From positions 39,047,841-39,111,840 of the forward strand of contig JAJEKV010000002.1 in NCBI GenBank assembly GCA_021234155.1: a stretch of 64,000 nucleotides of DNA, written 5' to 3'. Position numbers and translations under genes: made by a program. The notes beneath the pieces are model-generated. The model had not been told where the DNA came from, made no database searches, and saw only the letters and a list, made by a program, of their open reading frames with translations. Of this stretch, positions 55,274 to 64,000 are shown piece after piece (within the stretch, counting starts at the first letter, position 1; each line of letters starts with the position of its first letter). Source of the DNA: Isoetes taiwanensis. Taxonomy: Eukaryota; Streptophyta; Lycopodiopsida; Isoetales; Isoetaceae.

Positions 55274-56211
55274 GACTTCTTTCTTCTAAAAGCTCAGTTA
55301 TGGCACCACCCTTCTTCACAAACCATCATTGCGGCATTAAGTATAAGCAAAACACCGAAAGGAAGCTCTTTTCTCCGATAAAGGTATAAGCCATAGCCGA
55401 AAGCTTGAAAATTTAGCTTCTTGTTTTTTTCCAAGGGAGCCCACTGGCAAGAAATATGTTAAAACAGAGCAGAAAGACCTTAGCCTTTTGTTATCTATGC
55501 TGGCGATGTGGCCGTTGATGGGATGTTTTCACATTTTAAAGCGCAGATGCTCTGCTTGTGCATCACAGCCCTACAAATTGCATTTGACACTGTGAGTTTT
55601 GGCAGAATCTAATTTCATGCTCTGTTCTATCCTATCCATCAGCGATTGAAAGTATTCTGGACCATTTTGTTAGATCATTCTCCATTCCTAACAGATTTAA
55701 GGGCAATCCACAGTGCGTTAGCACCTTATTTTTTTAAGGATCACACTCTTACATCTTGTGAAGAGTTGCACTTGCTCACTTTAACGATAGACCATGGGTT
55801 GTTACATCTAAAAGTGCCCACTTATGATGATATACAAGACAATGGTTAGTCATGCAACATTAATCATGTGCAATTTAGGCTTGAAAGCAAACTTAGGATT
55901 AGTGTTTGTTTTTAAACCTTTTGGTCAAGACCTTATACCTGTTACTTTAAGCATAGTAGCTAAAATCAAACTTCATTTGTGGTAGATCTCACCCTTCATC
56001 CCTGCCATAAGGAAATGTAAGGTAATAAAACTTTTTCCTCAACGAAGCTCATGACGTTCACCATTTATTCACAAATGGAAGCATGGTAAAAAGAACTATT
56101 TGCAATTAAGAGATCCTCCTATTATCTAGATAAGATTCTAGACGTCAGTTCAAAAAACCTTATTCCAAAAACCCACTTATAAAATTACCATGAGAACCTA
56201 AACTAAATGGC
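55274..56211 (+). repeat. Repeat block X, copy C
   Basis: Near-identical to copy B, including the 67-codon open stretch at 55646-55849. Confidence 0.92.
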
Positions 56212-56780
56212 GGTTGCCTTGAAGGGCAAATTTGAATAGGTATAATTTAGAATGGTTGGCGAATCATAGGTTTTTAAGTACAAGTTGGCGAATTTAATTC
56301 TAACTTGAATATTAGTTGTAGAACATTGGCGAATCTTGACCACTGCTATTTAGCGAAAGATCGTAACAAGATTTTTCCCTCTAGGTGGGACACATAAGGA
56401 CTTCCACCTCCTCCCTTTTTCCTAATAGTTCTCAACCAGTTTTTGTTTTTCACACATGTTTACAACATAAAGTAGTGCATTTATAAGTCTCTAAATAAGA
56501 ATCAAGAGCAGGTGAATGTTTTATGTCTCGAAAGTATTGAAATTTTGTAGTCCGTAACATGGACACATCAACCAAGGTTTGCATGTATATATCAACTAGT
56601 ACAACTCTTTGTTTAATCTCCTTTGATTTATAACACTTAAATGAGGTAATTTTCCAAAGTTGTTAAAGGGTCAATGTTACAAATGTATAATGGGTTAAGC
56701 TAATTTAACTTCAAAACTTTGTCACGACATAATGGAGGTAGATGTTATTGGGATAAAATTCGCCCCTTAAGGGCAACCCT
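56212..56780. mobile_element. Mutator-like MITE, copy M5, without the nested insertions
   Basis: It shows the empty sites for both the A-tailed insertion (at 56650) and the 1052 bp insertion (at 56610). The right end GGGCAACCCT is followed by GCCAAATAC (56781-56789). The left end is shortened to CGGTTGCCTTGAAGGG, with the left duplication deleted. Confidence 0.9.
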
Positions 56781-57372
56781 GCCAAATACCCCAAGGTAAG
56801 CCCCTTCTGCACAAATCAAATTGAATACAATATTTTCTAGAAAAAGTACAATTCCTAATGTGGCAATGTGATGTCCCCTGCTTCCTCTATGATGCTCCCA
56901 TCCTATCATAAGCCGGAGTTCATCCCTCTGGAAACCAAGCACCAACAACACCAACATGGGGGAGATCATACCCAAGGCTCAGACTCAAGGGGAATGGACT
57001 GATAGCTTGGGTCTCCAAGAATTCGTGGCAATGGATTGGGTTGGCATAGGAACATGGTTGTCGGATAGTCCGCTCTATCCGCCCCTCCTGTGCATACTTT
57101 GCAAATAGGCTGATAAGTCTTGGGACTCGATCGTAGCCTGTCGGCTGCATAGCCAAGGGGGGTACTCCTGGGTTGCATCTCCCCAGTCTCGATGAGGCAG
57201 GACGAGATCGCTCCCTCCAGAGGCATGCATGCCCCATCACAGGCGGCTAGAGGGCCACTGCATGTCTACGACTTGAACCCCATGGAAGGTGACACATCAC
57301 CCCAGAGGTGTCGAGTCCATGCCTTGCCCACGCGCAGTTCAGGCCTAGCCCCCTAAGATCCCTAGTAGGCTT
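56781..57372. repeat. Repeat block Y, copy 3, shortened
   Basis: Matches Y1/Y2 at both ends but has lost about 200 bases between GGAAACCAAGCACC (56930) and AACAACACCAACATGGG. It is more diverged than the other two and ends in Copia RNase H sequence. Confidence 0.85.
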
Positions 57373-57625
57373 TACACACCATAGGGATCAATCTGCAATA
57401 CCCTGAAGTTGATCTTCTCTCGTCAGGATCCCCACACCAATCTGCATCACAGTAGGCTTCTAGATTCAAACTGTTAGTGTCATATTGAATCCCAACATTC
57501 AATGTACCTTTTAGGTATCTAAGGACTCTTTTAGCAGCTATCCAATGACCCTTTCCTGGATTGTTGTTGTATCTAGTTAGTACATTTACAACAAACGAGA
57601 TATCTGGTCTGGTATTATTTTGCAA
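57362..57625 (-). pseudogene. Copia copy 2: RNase H (start)
   Basis: RPDISFVVNVLTRYNNNPGK, RVLRYLKGT and CDADWCGDPDERRSTSGYC are the standard Copia RNase H landmarks. The frame then leaves the element (IPMVCKAY), so the catalytic domain is incomplete. Confidence 0.9.
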
Positions 57626-59097
57626 TGAATAATAGACTCCCAGTTAGTTGCCTGTATGGTATTTTGCTCATCTCATCTTCTTCTTTTCTTGTGTTTGGGC
57701 ACATCTCTTTCGATAATTTGCATCCTGGAAGTATTGGAGTGCTGACCTCATTGCACTCCTCCATATTGAACTTGTTCAAGACAGCTTGAATATAACCTCC
57801 TTGTGAGAGAGTTAATTTCTGATTTTTCCTATCCCGAGTTACCTCAATGCCAAGGAACTTTCTCAATTCCCCTAAGTCTGACATTTGATATTGGTTTTGT
57901 AGCATCTCCTTGCAATGTTTTAAAGTTTTCAGATTTGAACTAGCCATTATGCAGTCATCTACATATATTCCAATTATGCAGTGCCCATCCTTTCCTTCAT
58001 ATACATAAACATTTCCATCGTTATTCAACTTTCTGAACCCTTTCTCCTTCAAGTATCCATCAATGCATTTATACCACTGCCTAGGTGATTGTTTAAGCCC
58101 ATACACTGCTTTGTTAAGCTTCCAGACTTTTTCTTTTCCAATCTCATACCCAGGTGCTTGAGCCATATAGACATCTTCTTCCAAATCAGCAAGCGGTTTT
58201 CACATCCATATGATGTAACTCGAGATCCATAGCATTTGCTAATGCAATTATCATTCTGAGACTTGCTATTTTTACTACTGGGGAATAAGTTTCTCCATAA
58301 TCCTCACCTTCTTTTTGGGAAAATCCCTGTGCCACCAGTCTGGCTTTGTGTTTAGTATGTGTGTCTATTTTTAACTTATAGAGCCACTTGCTCCCAATTA
58401 CATGTTTATTCTTTGGCAAGTCTACAACTTCATATGTAGATGTTCTTACAAAAGAATTCATCTCTTCATCCATGGCCCGTTTCCAATTGTTTGCCTCCAA
58501 GCTTTGTATTGCATCATCAAAATTCTCGGGTATTCCAGCCTCAAGTACTATTAATGTCTCACCTAGGTTGTCAACTTGTTTTTGAATCCTGCTGCTCCTT
58601 CCACTAGCTAATCTGCCATAATGTTCATCATAGGTTTCCATTCCTTCCTTAAGCTTTTGTACCTCAGTCTTTCTGGACCTGATTTTGCTTGAATCATTTT
58701 TTGTTCTATCACTAGTGGTATTCCTAAGATCTGCCCTATCTGACCTCGTGACATTATTTGCATGGTCTTCACTATTCCAATCCTCCATATTGCGTCCCAA
58801 AATACTGTCATTCTCTGACAGATCCTCTGACATGCTATTATCCAATGGAATTGAATCTCCTTTTGCATTTTTAATTTCTGAACTGTCATCTGCCTTGACA
58901 TCAGCATGATTCTTTTGAGTCTCAAGGCTTTGTTGAGGTTTATACAGTACATCCTCAACAAATACAACGTCTCTACTTGTTGTAACTTGCCTATTTTTTG
59001 GATTGTACAGCCTATAACCTTTTGAACAATTATCATACCCAACTAGGTATGTTTTAGTTGACCTATCATCCAATTTGGATCTTGTTTCTTCTGGCAC
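57615..59097 (-). pseudogene. Copia copy 2: reverse transcriptase
   Basis: The first frame (to 58186) has DEEMNSFVRTSTYEVVDLPK, GSKWLYKLKID and HKARLVAQGFSQKEG, and ends DVKTAC-stop. A gap of about ten bases near 58190 removes the AFLNG part of the usual DVKTAFLNG block. The second frame (58184-57615) has VYMAQAPGYE, VYGLKQSPRQWY, the catalytic IYVDDCIMAS and LGIEVTRDR. Both halves are well preserved apart from this break. A charged linker (about 58960-58640) precedes the RT, as usual in Copia. Confidence 0.92.
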
Positions 59098-59592
59098 GTG
59101 TTTATAAGAAAGACATCCATATGTTTTAAATTTATCATAATTAGGTATATTTCCAGACCATAGAGTTTAGGGCACTTCCAATTTGTGCTAGCAGAAGGAA
59201 GACAATTTTGAATTTCTACTGCAGTCTTCACTGTTTCTTCCCACAGAAAGTTTGGCAGACCAGCATATTTAATCATTGCTCTAGTAGCATTCAAGATGGT
59301 TTTATTTTTCCTCTCAGCTAACTCCGTTTTGCTGAGAGGTGTAACTACAAGTAAATTGCCTTTTGATTCCTTTTTCAATGCAAAATCTTTTAAATTTAGA
59401 ACACATATACTCACCTCCTCGGTCAGTTCGTACACATTTAACTTTTCTCCCAGTTGAACACTCCACCTCTCCTACATAATTCTTGAAAGCCTCAAAGGCT
59501 AGATCTTTACTCCTCAGACAGTAGACTTGTGTTCTCCTGCTATAGTCATCAATAAAAGTTATGAAATACTTCTTTCCAGTAATACCTGTCAC
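59043..59592 (-). pseudogene. Copia copy 2: integrase
   Basis: ITFIDDYSRRTQVYCL and VKCVRTDRGGEYMCSKF give the second catalytic Asp. After a shift near 59325, ELAERKNKTILNATRAM gives the catalytic Glu. Continues FLWEETVKTAVEIQNCLPSA. A second shift near 59160 breaks the C-terminal part. Confidence 0.9.
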
Positions 59593-59671
59593 ATTTAATG
59601 GTCCATATAGGTCTGTGTGAATAAGATCTAGTATTCCATCTGCTCTTCGTTTGGATTTACTAAATGGAAGC

Positions 59672-59996
59672 GATTATGGTAACCCATCCGACCATTGCCA
59701 AACCAAACCCCAATTTCTGAGTCAGCAAAATACCATTTTTGGATACGAATACATGCCTTAACCATGCAAAACCTTAGGTTACACGGCCCCCAAACAACCT
59801 TTTGGGAACCTAAATCAACTAGTACAACTCTTTGTTTAATCTCCTTTGATTTATAACACTTAAATGAGGTAATTTTCCAAAGTTGTTAAAGGGTCAATGT
59901 TACAAATGTATAATGGGTTAAGCTAATTTAACTTCAAAACTTTGTCACGACATAATGGAGGTAGATGTTATTGGGATAAAATTCGCCCCTTAAGTC
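59672..59996. repeat. 325 bp segment interrupting Copia copy 2
   Basis: CGATTATGGTAAC is followed by the right part of the 1052 bp element (59682-59808, as at 50573-50708) and the right part of the MITE (59809-59996, as at 50709-50889). It divides Copia copy 2 and is bracketed by a 125 bp direct repeat (59547-59671 and 59994-60119) that belongs to the integrase start. It is part of the segmental duplication. Confidence 0.88.
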
Positions 59997-60000
59997 ATCA

Positions 60001-60905
60001 ATAAAAGTTATGAAATACTTCTTTCCAGTAATACCTGTCACATTTAATGGTCCATATAGGTCTGTGTGAATAAGATCTAGTATTCCATCTGCTCTTCGTT
60101 TGGATTTACTAAATGGAAGTCTACTCTGTTTGCCCATCATGCAACCTTGACATATCTGATGGTGTTCTTTATTTGAGGATTTGATTAGCCCCTGCTTAAT
60201 CATCATTTCAATGTTGTAATTTGAGTGTCCGAGCCTAAGATGCCATGTAGATACATCTGGTAATGTGGTTAAGTTTATGCTTCCCATACATTTGGCATTC
60301 ATACCATATAGGTTTCCCACTCTTTTGCCAAGAAAGTTTAATATATTCCCTTCATAGATTTTACATTCCATCTGCTCAAATACTACTTTGAATCCCATGT
60401 CAACAAGCTGAGAGACTGAAATGAGATTCCTGACTAAACTAGGCACACAAAGAACATTTTTCAAGTTTATAGCATTTCCTTCCAAATCATACAGTTCTAA
60501 TACTCCTACTTGCTCTATTTTCTGCAGTTGCCCATTGCCAACTTGAATGTGACCTCCCATGTTTCCATTGCATTCTTTAAGAATTTTGGATGTGCAAGCT
60601 ATGGATTTCTCAGCTCCACTATCTATAATTATGAAGTCATCATTGTTAGTTTTGTTGTCAGAAACCATGAATATATTAGAGTTGCTTACCTCCTCTTCTT
60701 CATTTGGTTCATCTTCTAATTTAACCTCCTCGGCTATGTTGGCTTCATGATTAATGGATCTTCCCCTGCCTCGACCTCTTCCCCTTGATCCAGACCCTCT
60801 GCCACCTTTTGGTTTACTCCTGGAATCACTATTTTTTGGTGTGGAGCAGGTTGAGGCAATATGTCCCCTGCCTCCACAATTGTAACAATAAATTTCTTTT
60901 GACAA
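60001..60905 (-). pseudogene. Copia copy 2: zinc knuckle, protease, pre-integrase
   Basis: The frame is open from CYNCGGRGHIASTC (CCHC knuckle) through an Arg/Gly-rich stretch, the acidic EDEPNEEEEVSN, the protease site IIDSGAEKS and the WHLRLGH...CQGC module. It ends in MITE sequence after FITFIDD, as in copy 1. This frame is longer than in copy 1, which has an extra base pair run near 51690. Confidence 0.92.
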
Positions 60906-61034
60906 TGTTGGACAGTTTACCTTAAGTTGTTGCAGTTATAGCATGGCCCTACCTTGCTGTCATTTTTCCCCTTTACATACAAAATTTGTGAGGCTTCCTC
61001 CTCACCTAGCACCTTGCCTTGCTCAATTTCAATT

Positions 61035-61686
61035 TTAAGCTATTCTTTCTGCTTCTATTTTAGTTTTTGCAATAGTTCTCATGAACATGGATATGTTACC
61101 TAAGCTGGATACTGCTCGAGACATGGCCAACACTTGTTGCTGCTGAGTGTACATTACTCCAGCTCCCTCTAAGTCTGCAATTACATTGTCAAATTTCTGA
61201 AGAAAATCATTAATGTCATCATTTTCATGAAATTTGAGTCTCCTTAGCTCATTCTCCAATACATCTATTTGAGAGGATGTCTTTTCCTCATAATTAGCTA
61301 TCATGTAGCTCCACATTTGCTTGGGTGTCATTCCCCTTAGCTTTAATACAATGATGGAGATTACCTTACACATGATAATGCCTTGAGCTTCTCTAAGCTT
61401 GGCATTATCTCCCACTCCCCTTCTAGCTGATGTCTCACTGATAACCTCAACAGTCTCTCCATCAGCTGAGTTAGAACTCCCTTCAACAGTCCTGCTTGTG
61501 AAGCTCCTGACTCTAGATTCTCCTTCAGCAGAATCTATCAAGTCCCACAGGTCTTCTACCTGCAACACATGCTTGATCTTCTCCTTCCATACTTGGAAGC
61601 CTGAGTCTCCTTTGAATACATCTATGGCACTCAAAAGGCCTGCTCCAAATCTGCTGGACATTTTGCTGTAACTAGCTCTGATACCA
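61035..61686 (-). pseudogene. Copia copy 2: gag
   Basis: Start at MSSRFGAGLLS (about 61661); continues LQVEDLWDLIDSAEGES, a Ser-rich insert, MWSYMIANYEEKT and ADLEGAGVMYTQQQQVLAM, then SSLGNISMFMRTIAK, the expected end of the gag helix bundle. A stop just after ERIA separates it from the zinc knuckle frame. Confidence 0.9.
61675..61686 (-). promoter_or_regulatory. Copia copy 2 primer-binding site
   Basis: Identical to that of copy 1: TGGTATCAGAGC on the minus strand. Confidence 0.9.
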
Positions 61687-62739
61687 ACGTTAGTATCTAG
61701 ACAAATCTCACTACTGATAACAGTATAATATTTGAATTCATACACTGAGTTTCCTTCATACAAACATATCACAAATTGAAGTCATGATCAATTAATTTCT
61801 CATGTAGTTCAAATGACAAACAGCATTTTCATTTTAAAGGCAAGACAAACTCAATTCTCCCAAGCCAGCAATATCTCAAATGTCAATTTCTCAAAATACA
61901 CAAGGTCTATATAATCTCAATAATACAAGACCATAATCTTACCAACAGAGATCTCGAATGAATTTTTCCTTCTATCCTTTTCAGTCGATTCTTCTTCTAT
62001 TTACATTGTTGGGCCCGGCGATTATGGTAACCACCGAGCTCCATCATCTATCTGTAACCAGATCATTCGGCCGTGGTTGATCAAAGATGGACTGGCTTTT
62101 GCTTATTGGACCGAGGTAGCTTTAGATCAACTTTCTCAAAATAAAACCCTGTCAATGGTTCAAGCTTAAAATATAATGTATACCTTTGTTTCGATATATA
62201 TCACGGTGACCATATGCCTTTAACTGCAATCCTTTTCTTTATTTTCCTATACAACCATCTTTTACCTTTGAAACATAACTTCCCTTTGTATGAACTTATT
62301 TGCATAGGGCAATTTATGCTGGCACTGCATCTCTGTCTCAACTGTGACTATTCAATGTCATATTCACACATCATTCCCCTATGGTTAAAACCAGTTCCAA
62401 GCAATTGTTTTGTAAATTTCCTGTCACAAGCAATCATCACTACTTAAATAAATAATCATGACATGAACTTTCTTTCAACAATATTTCAACTTCACTGCCA
62501 TGTTTCAAACTTCTATGCCTTACCTTAGAATCATAACTTTGCTTGAATATTTTGTGTCAAATAGGCAATCATATGAACTATCATGAGATGAACTTTCAAA
62601 CAACTCCAAGTTGCTACTGTTTCACTCCAAGCACTTCGTCAAAAAATTGATCCTTCCCTATGCCTGTCATAGGCTTGGGTTTTTCCAATTTGTCTTTATG
62701 TCTATGATATCATAGGCAAAAAAGGCTTCTTAAAAATGT

Positions 62740-63600
62740 CTTTGCTTATGCCCGTCATAGGCATGAACCATTTTTTTAGTTCCCTTTTTATTCTTGTTTA
62801 TCTGGATAAGAAAATTGGGAAAAGAATTGGTCTTCGCCTATGTTGGCATAGGCATAGATATATTATGTGTTCTCAAAAGCATGCAAACTTTGCCAAACTT
62901 GGTTTTATCGTGTCTTTAGGGAGGTTGTGATTAACTTTTTTCTTTTTTATTGTGAAGCAAGTATAGAAAGCTTTAAACACCATGAAGAAGGTTCATCTCC
63001 TCCTCCAAATGTTGCCTTGCTGGAGCTTGTAGATATAGTACACCGACTTCTCTAGGTAGATGCATCATTGACATGGCTTTATATGCATCTATAACATGTT
63101 GACCACACACTCCCTCAAAAGTAATGACAGGTGCAGTAACATTTTTTTAAATGTTCTGGTTGCTGCTTACGTACATCTCGCGCAGTTTTGTAGTTTCAAT
63201 TTTTTTTTGTCTAATCAAAGTGCTATGCGCGCATAGGCTCATGTTATTTCATTGTACAAATAACATGTTTGAGAACCTTGTTTGTGCTTTTTTGTAATGA
63301 TGTATTTAGGTTAATGTCATCATGTCTTTCAGAAAACCTTCATATGAGCTTTTCAAACGGTGGTTCTTATATCATTTCTATACTCCATTTCTTTTTGTCT
63401 AGTTTTGCAAAAGAAACAAAACTTGTTAAAATTATTTCAATAAATAGATCCTTAAAATGGAAAATTTATAGTAAAATATGTCAAATTTCTTCTTTTGACC
63501 CCCCCAAAATGGCACCACACTCCTAGAAAATGAAGCATTTTTTAAAGTTCGATGCCAAAATCAACATATTTTTAGGGAATCTTAGGGAATATTTGTTTAT
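62740..63600. other. Unassigned region
   Basis: AT-rich, with short inverted repeats of the form CCTATG...CATAGG (see findings). No gene seen. Confidence 0.5.
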
Positions 63601-63665
63601 TAGTGCAACTACAGGTCATTAGTGCATTTGCTAGGTCACCTTGTTTTAATCTACCTCGCACTCAC

Positions 63666-63994
63666 CTATCGTTTCGATGTCGATTGCTTCGGTGACAAGT
63701 CGACCTTTGCATTGCTCCATGAATTAGGGTATTGCTTCTCCAAATCTGATTGTAGTACCCACGTATCGTCTTCCACAGATAAGTGCATCCACTTCACTAG
63801 GTATTGGAGAAAATGGGATCTTCTTGTCTTCTTGTAGGACCTGTCAAGATTAACCTCCGAAACAACTTGATCTTCAGCCACACGTTGTCCCCCACTTGCA
63901 ACTCCCTTATTGTTCTATGCTTATCGGCTACGCTCTTCTGCCAGCTCCTTGCTGCCAAAAGATATCCTCGTACTTCCTCCACCAACTGTTGCAT
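63666..63994 (-). pseudogene. Ty3/Gypsy chromovirus fragment: integrase C-terminus and chromodomain
   Basis: The minus strand reads SVADKHRTIRELQVGDNVWL, the GPY/F-proximal part of a Gypsy integrase. A deletion and shift follow near 63830. RRSHFLQYLVKWMHLSVEDD then TW matches a chromodomain (YLVKWxxL, EDxTWE-type). The normal stretch between the two (about 80 residues) is missing. Chromodomains direct such elements to marked chromatin. The element continues beyond the right edge of the window. Confidence 0.85.
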
Positions 63995-64000
63995 GCCGGC

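Larger units (their letters stand above)
57373..59671 (-). mobile_element. Copia copy 2: integrase to RNase H, truncated
   Basis: It supplies what copy 1 lacks, and probably belongs with 59997-62739 as one broken element. It stops in RNase H at about 57390 without a 3' LTR. On its right it ends after a 125 bp stretch that is repeated at 59994-60119. Confidence 0.9.
59997..62739 (-). mobile_element. Copia copy 2: 5' portion, twin of 50890-53634
   Basis: It has the same order and nearly the same bases as copy 1: LTR-like region 61687-62739, primer site 61675-61686, gag, protease, pre-integrase. It contains repairs relative to copy 1, for instance an unbroken gag C-terminus near 61100. Confidence 0.92.

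Overview
The window looks like nuclear DNA from a land plant with a large, repeat-rich genome. The evidence is plant-type L1 LINEs carrying an endonuclease, a reverse transcriptase and zinc-finger tails. There are also Copia and chromodomain Ty3/Gypsy remnants, LTR elements primed by initiator tRNA-Met, Mutator-type elements with 9-10 bp target duplications, a pentatricopeptide-repeat pseudogene, and a short gene whose product resembles a plastid-targeted protein. A gymnosperm or fern would fit, but the sequence alone does not settle the species. There is no sign of prokaryotic organisation.

Layout. 0.3-9.3 kb: a decayed full-length LINE (A) on the minus strand, split by a very young non-autonomous LTR element (3779-6584) with two nearly identical 802 bp LTRs and an internal array of seven small hairpins whose stems covary. 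9.4-17.9 kb: mostly unassigned DNA with tandem repeats and a PPR pseudogene. 18-24.1 kb: the 3' part of a multi-exon gene for a coiled-coil protein on the plus strand, with a LINE-B fragment in one intron. 25.2-26.2 kb: another 5'-truncated LINE-B with a (TTCTA)n tail. 26.6-32.1 kb: minisatellites enclosing a block of diverged direct and inverted repeats, with five 56-58 bp hairpins. 32.4-35.65 kb: a third, truncated plant L1 (LINE C). 35.9-40.9 kb: the longest LINE-B copy, preceded by tandem monomers and broken by two different Mutator-like elements. 41.4-45.4 kb: a five-exon gene on the minus strand, reconstructed with every splice phase consistent, encoding 177 residues. 45.8-62.7 kb: a tandem segmental duplication of X, Y and Mutator-like blocks plus pieces of one Copia family. 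63.6-64 kb: the end of a chromodomain Gypsy element.

Only two loci look like working host genes (the coiled-coil gene and the probable plastid protein gene). Everything else with protein similarity is transposon or pseudogene. The parts that existing families do not explain are the covarying hairpin array at 4696-4865, the five repeated hairpins between 28.4 and 30.6 kb with their surrounding unclassified repeat, and an 88-nt class II tRNA-like sequence with a UCA anticodon at 50135-50222. No complete, plainly new multi-gene system was found.
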